15,222 nucleotides of DNA. Source: JACCRE01 sp049790855 (GTDB lineage: Bacteria > Planctomycetota > Planctomycetia > Planctomycetales > Planctomycetaceae). Made by a program: the position numbers and the translations under genes. Below are positions 7,336 through 14,976 of the stretch, piece after piece (the stretch's first letter is position 1; each line of letters starts with the position of its first letter). The stretch lies in NCBI GenBank assembly GCA_049790855.1, contig JBAQZJ010000506.1, positions 1 to 15,222 of the forward strand, read 5' to 3'. Below the pieces are notes generated by a model. That model was not told where the DNA came from. It ran no database searches and was given only the letters and a program-made list of their open reading frames with translations.

Positions 7336-9513
7336 TCAAAGCTCGAATCGGAATGTCCGCCGCAGGAATCGCCGGAACCGTTCTGCAATCGTTCTCGAAT
7401 CAGCCGTCACTTTCGCGCGGCCGATGCCGCGGATTCTGAGGTCGGCGGCATCGGCGCCGTCGTCGAGTTTCACACGGACCTCGTAAGTCGTCTCGACGGG
7501 TCGAACAGTACCGTCAGCGTCGGTCCGGACCGGCAGGAGTTCCGCCTGCGCGAGTTCCTGCGGAACGACCCGAAGCGGAGTCGCCGAGACCGCCTCCACC
7601 CTGCCCTGTATCTGCCGGCCGGCCGATTGGTCCAGCAAAACTTTGACGACCTGGCCCGGCCGCAGCGCCTCGACCTGGTCTTCGACGACGTACAGCGCCG
7701 CTTCGACACGATGCGGATCGCCGACGAGACAAATCAGCGTGCCTGGCTCGACGTAACAGCCGCGGTTTCGCAGCGTCAGCAAGTTGCCGGACCAGTCTCC
7801 AAGTTCCCCCGGAGCGGTCTCCACCACTCGATCGGGAGGCGGCAGGATTGTTCCGCCGGCCGGTGCGGAGAACGTCAGGCTCTCATAGCTACGGCGTCGA
7901 GTCTCCAACTGGGCTGCAACACCTTCGACGGCCTCTTTCGTGGCGGACAATCGTCCGGCCGCGGTCCCATCGTCGAAACGCCGGCTCTGCAATGAGTCGA
8001 GCCTCGCCAGGAGCTGTTGATATTCTCCCCGAAGCTCTGCAAGCTCGCGTTCCAGTTCCGGATTGTCGAGGCGGCCGAGCACGTCTTTCGCTTCGACGTT
8101 CTGTCCGGCAGTCGGTGCGTCGATCAACGTGCCTCCGACCTGCGCATAAATTCGATGCGCTCCTCGCGGTTGCAGGATGACCGGTGCCTCGAGTCGGTGC
8201 GGCAGCGGCACGAAGCCGACAGCAGCGACGACCGCCGCCCCTGTCGCCGACACCGCCAGCGCCCGTCCACGACGCGGTGACGCAATCGCCGACTTCAGGG
8301 CAGAGACCGGCCCCGCGATCAGTCCGACGGCGCAGATGGCGGCGATCGCGTATCCGACCGGTGCCAGTCCGATCGGGGTCAGCAGTTTCAGCACCATCCA
8401 TGCAATCGCAATCGTCAGCGCGATGCGGTAAACGGCGGAGAGTACGCCGTAAGTGATAAGAATCCAGGCGGGTCCGTCCGAGGACCGCGGGGCGTCTTCC
8501 ATCTCGCCGAAAATCAGCCGCGCAACGGCTGCACGCGACTCTGCGGCGAGGTTCGGGATTTCCAGCAGATCGGACAGCACGAAATAGCCGTCGTATCGCA
8601 GCAGCGGATTCCCGTTGAGCCAGATCGTATTGATCGAGCAGACGAGCATCACGTTCAGGCAGACCGCGTGAAACAGCCCGGGTTCGCTGAACCACCACCC
8701 GAACGTGGCCGCGGCCGCGAGAATCAACTCGACGACGATTCCCGCGGCTGCAACCGCGATCCGACGTCGCTTCTGCGCAAACATCCAACTGTCGGAGACG
8801 TCGCAATACAGACACGGTGCGAACACGAGCAGCATGACGCCGATTTCATGACATTCGCCCCCGAAATGTCGACAGGTCAATCCATGAGCGAGTTCGTGCA
8901 GCACCTTCACCCCGCCGATGACGGCGAAGAGCAATGCAAGATTGCTCGCCGTGAAGAAGGCATCTGCGGCCGGTAACGCCGCCAGCAGATCGCCGAACCG
9001 CGTCGCCGCGAACACGATCGCCGTCGCGACGAAGGCTCCTGCGAAACCGAGACACCAGGGCGAGTAGATCCAGTGAAGCGCCACATGCAGCGCGCTCAAC
9101 AGCCGTGACGGATCGATGCCCCGAAATCGAATTGCCAGGAGTCCCGGCAACAGATTCCAGGCGGCGCGTGTTCGATTGATCCGCCGCCGTTGCCAGAGTG
9201 CTGCGCCGCTTTGCGGAGACTCGGCCGTGACGAGGCCGTTTCGATAAAGCCCCCCGAGAAAGGCCTGCAGCGTTTCCGCGCCAAGCGAGAGTCCCGGCGT
9301 CCGGCGTTCAAACGCGTTCCGCAGCGCGCCGAGCGTCGTGCGTCCGTCGAGCATCCGCAGCAGCGAGTATTCGTCGTCGCTCAGATGAAAATAAGCGAGC
9401 GAGACGGGATCCTTGACGCACCAGCACCGGCGTCGTCGAAACACCTGCGGTCGAATGACGAGATCCTGTCGGGCGCGCAGCGCGATGACGGGATCGCCTG
9501 GTACCGCGGTCAT
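7336..9513 (-). CDS. PqqD-like / M50-type metalloprotease / HlyD-adaptor fusion membrane protein
   Basis: A 725-residue protein and third gene of the operon. Residues 10-98 resemble a PqqD-like winged-helix domain (FHLSDDEYSLLRMLDG, then a second helix pair ending GLYRNGLV). About six to eight membrane segments follow between 150 and 435. They hold the M50 signature HELAHG (206-211) and the distal motif NPLLRYDGY (302-310, Asp308 as probable third zinc ligand), so the metal site appears intact. Residues 440-600 form a HlyD/lipoyl-like adaptor (YAQVGGTLIDAPTAGQNVEAKDVLGRLDNPEL), a coiled coil (483-545), and a returning half with beta-barrel strands to about 705. Family members are annotated as putative peptide zinc metalloproteases or site-2-protease-like exporters. 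The ATG overlaps the upstream stop as ATGA. Probable role: inner-membrane core of a protein or peptide exporter, possibly cleaving its cargo; the substrate is not shown. Confidence 0.85.
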   Translation of the reverse strand: MTAVPGDPVIALRARQDLVIRPQVFRRRRCWCVKDPVSLAYFHLSDDEYSLLRMLDGRTTLGALRNAFERRTPGLSLGAETLQAFLGGLYRNGLVTAESPQSGAALWQRRRINRTRAAWNLLPGLLAIRFRGIDPSRLLSALHVALHWIYSPWCLGFAGAFVATAIVFAATRFGDLLAALPAADAFFTASNLALLFAVIGGVKVLHELAHGLTCRHFGGECHEIGVMLLVFAPCLYCDVSDSWMFAQKRRRIAVAAAGIVVELILAAAATFGWWFSEPGLFHAVCLNVMLVCSINTIWLNGNPLLRYDGYFVLSDLLEIPNLAAESRAAVARLIFGEMEDAPRSSDGPAWILITYGVLSAVYRIALTIAIAWMVLKLLTPIGLAPVGYAIAAICAVGLIAGPVSALKSAIASPRRGRALAVSATGAAVVAAVGFVPLPHRLEAPVILQPRGAHRIYAQVGGTLIDAPTAGQNVEAKDVLGRLDNPELERELAELRGEYQQLLARLDSLQSRRFDDGTAAGRLSATKEAVEGVAAQLETRRRSYESLTFSAPAGGTILPPPDRVVETAPGELGDWSGNLLTLRNRGCYVEPGTLICLVGDPHRVEAALYVVEDQVEALRPGQVVKVLLDQSAGRQIQGRVEAVSATPLRVVPQELAQAELLPVRTDADGTVRPVETTYEVRVKLDDGADAADLRIRGIGRAKVTADSRTIAERFRRFLRRTFRFEL

Positions 9514-10511
9514 TGGTTCGGTCCGGAATCGGTCGCCGGATCGCGTTCCACCGCGACGATCGGCCGAATGACCATCTCGGCTCGCAAACCCGGACGAAGC
9601 GCGAGTTCCGGATTCTCGATCTCGGCTCGCACGAGCACCTGGCCCGTCGTCGGTTCGACCTCGGGCGCGACGAAAACGACATTGCCGGCGTACTCCTTCG
9701 CATCCTTTCCGGACGTCGCGACCTTCAAACGAACATTCGCTCCGACGAGTTCCGTGCTTGCTTGGGATGCCGGCAGATATCCTTCGGCGCGCAGGACGTC
9801 CAGGCGAATGAGCCGGAGGACTTTTTCACCCGGTTCGACCCATTCGCCCCGGTGTCGAAAATGCTCGACGACCTGTCCGGCGATCGGCGCGGTGATCTGA
9901 TGTCGCTGGAGGTGGAGATCCGCGAGCGATTGTTCCGCCTCTTTGAGACGCGTCGTCAGTTCCGCCGTTTTCTGCTCGTGCTCGATCCGACGAATCTCGG
10001 CGTCGGCCTTCTCGGTCACGAGACGCAGCCGGTCGACTTCCGTCAGAGACACCGCGCCAGGAACCGCCTCGCGCGAGCGTTCCGCACGCGCCAATTCCGC
10101 CTGTGCGACTCCCAGCGCCTTTCGTGCGTACTCGATCTCGATCGCTCGTTCCGCCTCGCGTTTGGCGACTGCGACTTCGAGTGTCGCTCGATCGCGAAGT
10201 AATGTCGCTTCGTCGTCCTGGATGCGCGCCACCGTCTCGCCGGCCTCGACAAGCCGGCCTTCCTCGACCGGCATTTCCGCGAGAACGCCCGCTTCTTGTG
10301 CCGGCAACTCGATGTCTTCACCGAGCCGAAGGAAGACGTTCGGAACCGTGATCGGCGAGTCCGGCTCGACGCCGAACGACGAACCGGCGATACCGCAGCA
10401 TAAGGCTCCGGTCGCCAATCGGACTCCGATGCCGGTGCGACGACCGTGACGCCGGTCGCGAATCTCCGACCACGTGCCAGCGATCGTCGAGACGATTTCA
10501 GAACAGGACAT
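9510..10511 (-). CDS. HlyD-family periplasmic adaptor with signal peptide
   Basis: A 333-residue membrane-fusion/adaptor protein. The basic n-region and hydrophobic stretch (residues 24-47, ending CCGIAGSSFG) look like a signal peptide or N-terminal anchor. A first lipoyl half (about 64-99, AGVLAEMPVEEGRLVEAGETVARI) leads into a long alpha-helical hairpin (100-203, heptad-like and charged). The second lipoyl half is ITAPIAGQVVEHFRHRGEWVEPGEKVLRL (206-235), and a beta-barrel domain ends in PGLRAEMVIRP. The start at 10511 overlaps the end of the preceding gene by 14 nt. An upstream extension in this frame to 10709 is possible but is Arg/Ser-rich junk lying wholly over the neighbouring gene. A GAGG precedes the ATG. 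It most likely bridges the inner-membrane component and the TolC-like channel. Confidence 0.85.
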   Translation of the reverse strand: MSCSEIVSTIAGTWSEIRDRRHGRRTGIGVRLATGALCCGIAGSSFGVEPDSPITVPNVFLRLGEDIELPAQEAGVLAEMPVEEGRLVEAGETVARIQDDEATLLRDRATLEVAVAKREAERAIEIEYARKALGVAQAELARAERSREAVPGAVSLTEVDRLRLVTEKADAEIRRIEHEQKTAELTTRLKEAEQSLADLHLQRHQITAPIAGQVVEHFRHRGEWVEPGEKVLRLIRLDVLRAEGYLPASQASTELVGANVRLKVATSGKDAKEYAGNVVFVAPEVEPTTGQVLVRAEIENPELALRPGLRAEMVIRPIVAVERDPATDSGPNQ

Positions 10512-12456
10512 GAGTGAGAAACGCCTCGTAGATTTCGTGGAACCAGACGTATCCGATCGCCCGTCGGCCACACTGGATGTTCGCCACGACCGTTGCGCCG
10601 GGCCGCGGAACCGGTACTTCGGATCGCGCCAATCGCGATGAAACGCGCAAGCTCGCTTGGCCGTCGTCGTCAGGCTCCGTCGATAGGGCCACTCGCTCCA
10701 GCGTGGCATGATAAGTCGTCTGCGGCTCGGTCGCGAGAAGGTAATCGATCGCCAGATCGGGACCGATGGCGTGACGGGCGGCGAACAGATGGCCGACGTT
10801 GCGATCCGGGACGAACAGCTCGAGTCGCCAGTCGTCTTCGAGGTCGACGACGGTCAGGAGTCTTTGACCGCGTCGAACCGGCCGGTCGGCGAGCCGTTCA
10901 TCGGCCCCCCACGTCAGCACGACGCCGTCGATCGGGCTGCGAACCGAAAGCTGATTCCGCTGACGTTTCAGAATCTCAAGCTGACGCTCCAGACTTGAGA
11001 CCTGTTCCGTCAATTCTTTCTCGTCCGCCGCCAGTTGTCCCGACCCCGCCGCCCGATCGCGAGCCACTCGACCGGAGGTGGCTCGCTCTGCCTGAACCGA
11101 GAGCAACCGCTGGTGTGCCGTCGCCAGTTCGCCGACGATCCGCTCTTGTTCGAGATCGAGCAGCGGGTCGACGAGCGTCAGCAGTTCGTCTTCCCGACCG
11201 ACGGCGTCGCCATGTCGAACCGCGAGCGACCGGACCACTCCGTCGGATGGAGCGAAGACGTCGCGTGTCCGCACCGGCATTAATCGGCCGCGAGCGATCA
11301 CCGTGAAGTCGGCTGAAACGAACGTCAGCGCGAGGATCGCCGCAAGAAGCACGACTCCGACGATCAGCGACTTCGGACGGTGTCTGCGGCGAAGCGGCGC
11401 GGCCAGCCTCCGGAATCCCGCTTCGATCGGCCCCGGCGTCGCCTCCAGGCTGTTGCGAAGTGCCTGCTCGGCATGGATCGCGACGGGCATCACGCGATCC
11501 GGCGTCGCGTGCCCGACGTCGCCAAACCACTCTGCGATCAGCGTTCCGACGGGGTACGGCATACCGGGGTCGTCACCGGCGTCCATCAGCACCACGATGT
11601 CCGCCGAAACTCCGGGCGCGAGATCGGAATACTCTCGCCAGGCGGCGGTCAAGCCGACCGGCGGAGCGCCACCGTCACTTTCAATCTGTTCGCCACGGAA
11701 TCGCCAATATCGCCCGCCTGCCGCGATGACCGCGCCGGCGAGCCGTTCGAGATGGCGGACGGCATCGCTGCGGCGGTCGGGAAATTCGACACCGCTGACC
11801 GCCAGCGCCCGTCCGCCCTGAGCGGCGGTCACCGTCAGGCGATCGCATCCCATCGCCGTTCGTCCATCATTCGCAATTGCGAATGACGTCGGTCCCAGCT
11901 CGACCGGCCGGTAGACGGCTCGCGTGAATGCTTCCAGGCGCCGGGAGCGCTCGACCAGCGATCGGAGTGCCTCGATTTCGCGACTGCGGAAGTACTCGCT
12001 GCCGATTTCCGCAAACGAGCGGGCGATCTCGACGAGCAGACGCCCGTCCTGCTCCACTGTGGCTGCAGATGCGACGAGTTCGATCGCCCGACCCGACATC
12101 GGCGCGAAAATCGACGCGGTCGCAGTTTCGCTTCGCGACGCAGGAATCGCCCTCACCAGGCGCGGAGCCGCCGTATCCGAAACGCTCTGTGCGGCCTCCA
12201 AACGGTCGGTCGACTCTTCGGGGACCGTCCCTGCGGTGACCTCCGCGCGCCATCGTCCGGCCGAATCTCTCGCCCATAAGGCGCTTCCGTCAGCCTGCGC
12301 CGCCTGCATCGCGAAGTCGAGCAGCCTGGCCGCGAATTCGGGGGCCGCAATGGAAGACGCCGCGGCTGCGGCCGCATCTGCGAGAAGCGAGTCCAGCTCG
12401 TCGAGACGTGCCTCGCCATGCCCGATTTCGTGGGGTCGAGTCCCTTCGAGACTCAT
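10498..12456 (-). CDS. GAF-like domain / HlyD-family adaptor fusion protein
   Basis: A 652-residue protein and first gene of the operon. Residues 1-360 are predicted cytoplasmic. Residues 20-150 resemble a degenerate GAF domain (PEFAARLLDFAMQAA, ADGSALWARD), then a helix (150-180) and a second alpha/beta region (185-335) of uncertain fold. A basic RRRHRPK stretch precedes one transmembrane helix (363-383). The periplasmic part is a HlyD adaptor: lipoyl half (400-430, APSDGVVRSLAVRHGDAVG), coiled coil (433-503), second lipoyl half (VRSPIDGVVLTWG, 505-517) and beta-barrel. It ends GYVWFHEIYEAFLTHVLF, a tail I recall from planctomycete HlyD proteins. It is about 300 residues longer than a simple adaptor because of the N-terminal part. 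It likely anchors the complex and may sense a cytoplasmic signal; no ligand residues are identifiable. The Shine-Dalgarno sequence is weak; the start is set by the promoter just upstream and a coherent N-terminus. Confidence 0.8.
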   Translation of the reverse strand: MSLEGTRPHEIGHGEARLDELDSLLADAAAAAASSIAAPEFAARLLDFAMQAAQADGSALWARDSAGRWRAEVTAGTVPEESTDRLEAAQSVSDTAAPRLVRAIPASRSETATASIFAPMSGRAIELVASAATVEQDGRLLVEIARSFAEIGSEYFRSREIEALRSLVERSRRLEAFTRAVYRPVELGPTSFAIANDGRTAMGCDRLTVTAAQGGRALAVSGVEFPDRRSDAVRHLERLAGAVIAAGGRYWRFRGEQIESDGGAPPVGLTAAWREYSDLAPGVSADIVVLMDAGDDPGMPYPVGTLIAEWFGDVGHATPDRVMPVAIHAEQALRNSLEATPGPIEAGFRRLAAPLRRRHRPKSLIVGVVLLAAILALTFVSADFTVIARGRLMPVRTRDVFAPSDGVVRSLAVRHGDAVGREDELLTLVDPLLDLEQERIVGELATAHQRLLSVQAERATSGRVARDRAAGSGQLAADEKELTEQVSSLERQLEILKRQRNQLSVRSPIDGVVLTWGADERLADRPVRRGQRLLTVVDLEDDWRLELFVPDRNVGHLFAARHAIGPDLAIDYLLATEPQTTYHATLERVALSTEPDDDGQASLRVSSRLARSEVPVPRPGATVVANIQCGRRAIGYVWFHEIYEAFLTHVLF

Positions 12457-12495
12457 CTCGGCCGATCCGCTGGTGGTCTGTGCATCACCCGTGTG

Positions 12496-12524
12496 ATTAT
12501 CGGCGAGCCGTTAACCGGCCGCAA
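12496..12524 (-). promoter_or_regulatory. Probable promoter of the three-gene HlyD/M50 operon
   Basis: On the minus strand TTGCGG (12524-12519), a 17-nt spacer and GATAAT (12501-12496) match 3/6 and 5/6 of the sigma70 consensus. Transcription would begin near 12489, about 33 nt before the ATG at 12456. The spacer contains a near-palindrome around GTTAAC. Confidence 0.45.
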
Positions 12525-12554
12525 CAGGCACGCGAATCGAACGGGGGAGACAGG

Positions 12555-12574
12555 CGTAATCTGGGGTGATTACG
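12555..12574. promoter_or_regulatory. 7-bp inverted repeat, candidate operator
   Basis: CGTAATC and GATTACG are perfect reverse complements separated by TGGGGT. It lies in the divergent region, about 30 bp upstream of the operon's -35 element, which suits a regulator or activator site. Confidence 0.4.
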
Positions 12575-12584
12575 GGGATCTGAC

Positions 12585-12598
12585 GGCGTTCGAACGCC
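12585..12598. promoter_or_regulatory. Perfect 14-bp palindrome, candidate operator
   Basis: GGCGTTCGAACGCC is identical to its own reverse complement and does not extend further. It sits about 10 bp from the other inverted repeat, in non-coding DNA between the operon and the TolC-like gene. Confidence 0.4.
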
Positions 12599-12717
12599 AA
12601 ACCTTGCCGGTTCTGTCGGTCTTGCCGGGAAGTCTCGCTCTGCCGATTGGCCTTGTTGACGATGAGAGCATCGGCGTCGATGTTCGCCGTCCAGCAGAGA
12701 TGACGCCGACGGGGAAT

Positions 12718-12722
12718 GGGAG
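12718..12722 (+). promoter_or_regulatory. Shine-Dalgarno site favouring the start at 12728
   Basis: GGGAG lies 5 nt before the ATG at 12728. The alternative in-frame ATG at 12716 has its G-rich stretch directly against the start codon, which is too close. Confidence 0.45.
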
Positions 12723-12727
12723 CAACG

Positions 12728-14956
12728 ATGTCGCGCAACGGACGACGCGAAACGCCCAGTGCGCGACGCCTCCGCGATCGCTCCGAACGCCGTGCCAAAC
12801 GGCGATTCGTCGTCCCGCTCGCCTTCGCTGCGGCTTTTGCGGGCGGTTGCTCGTCGTTCGAGGGGCATCGGTTCTGGACGAAGGATCAAAGAAGCCCCTC
12901 CGACGAAATCCCCGCAGTGGCGCGTGTCTCGTATGCACCGCCGGTGAACGACGTCGTGCCCGATGACCCCATCCCCGAAGCGGCGCTTCCGCCGTTGACG
13001 GTTCGCGATCTCGACACGGTCGAATACCACGACATACGGCTGGAAGAGTCGATCCGTTTCGCTCTCCAGAACTCCAAGGTGATGCGATCTCTCGGCGCTG
13101 CAGTGCTGCGGAACCCGGAAGGGGTCAGAACACGGTATCTGACGGCGTCACAGTACACCGACCCGCGGTTCGGACCGGAAGCCGCGCTGGCCGCCTTCGA
13201 CGCCGAGTTCGCGACCCGTGCCTTCTTCGAGAACAACGACCGGCTCATCAACAACCGGTTCTTCGGCGGGGGCACGACCGAGTTCCAGCAGGATCTGAAC
13301 GTCTACCAGACGGAAATCCGCAAGCGCGCCGCCACAGGGACACTCTTCGCGCTTCGCAACAACACGCAATACGACGCGAACAACGCGCCGGCGAACGTGT
13401 TTCCCAACGCCTGGGATACGAACGTCGAAGCCGAGGTGCGTCAGCCGTTGCTGCAGGGCGCAGGCACCGAGTTCAATCGCATCGCCGGTCCCGACGCCGT
13501 TCCCGGCGTCTACAACGGCGTGGTCATCGCGCGAGTGAACAACGAGATCTCGCAGGCCGACTTCGAGATCGCCCTCCGCGATTTCGTCAGCGACGTCTCG
13601 AACGCCTACTGGGAACTCTATTTCGCCTATCGCGACCTCGACGCCCGCAAGAAGGCCCGTGACGAAGCCTACGACGTCTGGCAACGGTATCAGGCACGCT
13701 TCGACAGCGACGAAGAGACCGGCGCCGGAACTGCAACCGACCGGGTCGCGCTGGCCCGCGAACAGTATTTCCGATTTCAACGCGAAGTCGAAGAGGCGCT
13801 TTCGGGACGTCCGGTGCCGGCGACGCAGTCGGAACCGGGAGGGGGAGCACTCCGCGGCAACGGCGGCGTGCTCGTCGCCGAGCGACGCCTGCGACTTCTG
13901 ATGGGTTGGTCGATCAACGATCGACGTCTGCTCCGGCCCGCTTCCGACCCGCAGGAAGCCGAGATCCTGTATGACTGGCAGAGCATCGTCGGAGAGGCGA
14001 TGAGCCGGCGCACCGAACTCCGTCGCCAGAGACTCCTCGTCAAGCGCCGCGACAAGGAACTGGTCGCATCGAAGAACTTCCTGTCTCCCCGGCTCGATGC
14101 GATCGCGGAATATCGCTTGCGCGGATTCGGCGACGACCTGCTCGGTTACGACGATGACGCACGGTTCGCCAACGCCGTCGGCAACCTGACCGAGGGCGAC
14201 TATCAGGAATGGCAGGTCGGCGTCGAGTTCTCGGTCCCGCTCGGCCGACGCAAAGGCCACGCCGCCGTCCAGAACGCGGAACTGTTGCTCGCTCGCGAGC
14301 GAGGCGTGCTTCACGAGCAGGAACGCCAGGTCGTCCACGACCTCAGCAACGCCATCGCGGAAAAGGATCGCGCCTACCAGGCCGTCGTCACGAACCTCGA
14401 CCGGCTGACGGCCGCCAACGTGCTGCTCGAATCGCTGCAGGTGCTCGATCGGGAATCGGCCGGCGGCAGCGATGCGGTCTCGATCAATCTCGACCGATTG
14501 CTCGATGCACAACGCCGCGTCGCCGAGTCGGAATCCGAGTTCTATCGCTCGCTTGCCGCCTACGAGGTCGCGATCAAGAACGTGAACTACGAGAAGGGGT
14601 CGCTGTTCGATTATCACGACGTGCTTGTCGCCGGCAGCGAGTCCAGCCGGGCCAGCCAGATCGCTCGATCCTCGCCACTGCCGGCACCGGCTCCGATCGT
14701 TCCGCCGCTTCCCGCGACCGAGCCGCATCCCGCAACGGGTCGCGATCCTCACATTCCGCCGGTTCCCCCTGCGCCGCCGTCGGAACCGGTCGATTCTGCG
14801 GATGCTGCTAGTCCGTTCTTGCTCGAAGGCCTCCAGTTCGGCGCGGCCGAAGACGATCCTGCGATCAGTGCGGGCGTCATGCTGGCGACCGACGTCGGTT
14901 CAACGTCCGCAACCGCACCGACTGAGAAGCAAGCAGCACCATCAACCGACGACTGA
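12728..14956 (+). CDS. TolC-family outer-membrane efflux/secretion channel, probable lipoprotein
   Basis: A 742-residue protein (746 if started at 12716). A long Arg-rich n-region (1-26) and hydrophobic core end in FAGGC (Cys41), a weak lipobox (Ala rather than Leu at -3), so lipid anchoring is probable but not certain. VEYHDIRLEESIRFALQNSKVMRSLG (about 103-128) is the typical first TolC helix region. VEAEVRQPLLQGAG (about 237-250) is the family's beta-strand motif, followed by YWELYFAYRDLDARKKA (the helix after the first barrel strand). The second half repeats the pattern: RTELRRQRLLVKRRDKELVASKNFLSPRLD, then VGVEFSVPLGRRKGHAAVQNAEL and long helices to about 625. The last ~90 residues are Pro/Ala-rich, low complexity and beyond the normal domain. 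At about 740 residues it is longer than E. coli TolC (about 490). Divergent from the adaptor operon, it is the natural outer-membrane exit for it. Confidence 0.85.
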   Translation: MSRNGRRETPSARRLRDRSERRAKRRFVVPLAFAAAFAGGCSSFEGHRFWTKDQRSPSDEIPAVARVSYAPPVNDVVPDDPIPEAALPPLTVRDLDTVEYHDIRLEESIRFALQNSKVMRSLGAAVLRNPEGVRTRYLTASQYTDPRFGPEAALAAFDAEFATRAFFENNDRLINNRFFGGGTTEFQQDLNVYQTEIRKRAATGTLFALRNNTQYDANNAPANVFPNAWDTNVEAEVRQPLLQGAGTEFNRIAGPDAVPGVYNGVVIARVNNEISQADFEIALRDFVSDVSNAYWELYFAYRDLDARKKARDEAYDVWQRYQARFDSDEETGAGTATDRVALAREQYFRFQREVEEALSGRPVPATQSEPGGGALRGNGGVLVAERRLRLLMGWSINDRRLLRPASDPQEAEILYDWQSIVGEAMSRRTELRRQRLLVKRRDKELVASKNFLSPRLDAIAEYRLRGFGDDLLGYDDDARFANAVGNLTEGDYQEWQVGVEFSVPLGRRKGHAAVQNAELLLARERGVLHEQERQVVHDLSNAIAEKDRAYQAVVTNLDRLTAANVLLESLQVLDRESAGGSDAVSINLDRLLDAQRRVAESESEFYRSLAAYEVAIKNVNYEKGSLFDYHDVLVAGSESSRASQIARSSPLPAPAPIVPPLPATEPHPATGRDPHIPPVPPAPPSEPVDSADAASPFLLEGLQFGAAEDDPAISAGVMLATDVGSTSATAPTEKQAAPSTDD

Positions 14957-14976
14957 GGCGTACCCGGAAGCCAGCG

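Larger units (their letters stand above)
12457..12727. other. Divergent regulatory region between the exporter operon and the TolC-like gene
   Basis: A 271-bp non-coding gap. It contains the operon promoter, two inverted repeats (12555-12574 and 12585-12598) and two direct copies of CTTGCCGG (12603-12610 and 12621-12628). A weak plus-strand TTGACG (12656-12661) is followed 17 nt later by GATGTT. That would be a poor promoter for the TolC-like gene. Its position suggests the operon and the outer-membrane channel gene are co-regulated. Confidence 0.5.

Noticed and set aside
7889..8815. Minus-strand frame of 308 codons inside the M50 gene.
   Set aside because: Out-of-frame shadow, very Arg-rich; the M50-HlyD reading explains the whole stretch.
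12418..12966. Plus-strand open frame of 182 codons across the exporter control region.
   Set aside because: It overlaps the starts of both flanking genes, which have good family evidence, and shows no domain.
13148..14752. Minus-strand open frame of 534 codons over the TolC-like gene.
   Set aside because: High-GC antisense shadow. The plus frame has clear TolC motifs and a signal sequence, and the minus product resembles nothing I know.
14957..14976. Terminator between the TolC-like gene and the convergent partial gene.
   Set aside because: The 20-bp gap has no inverted repeat or T-tract that I can see.
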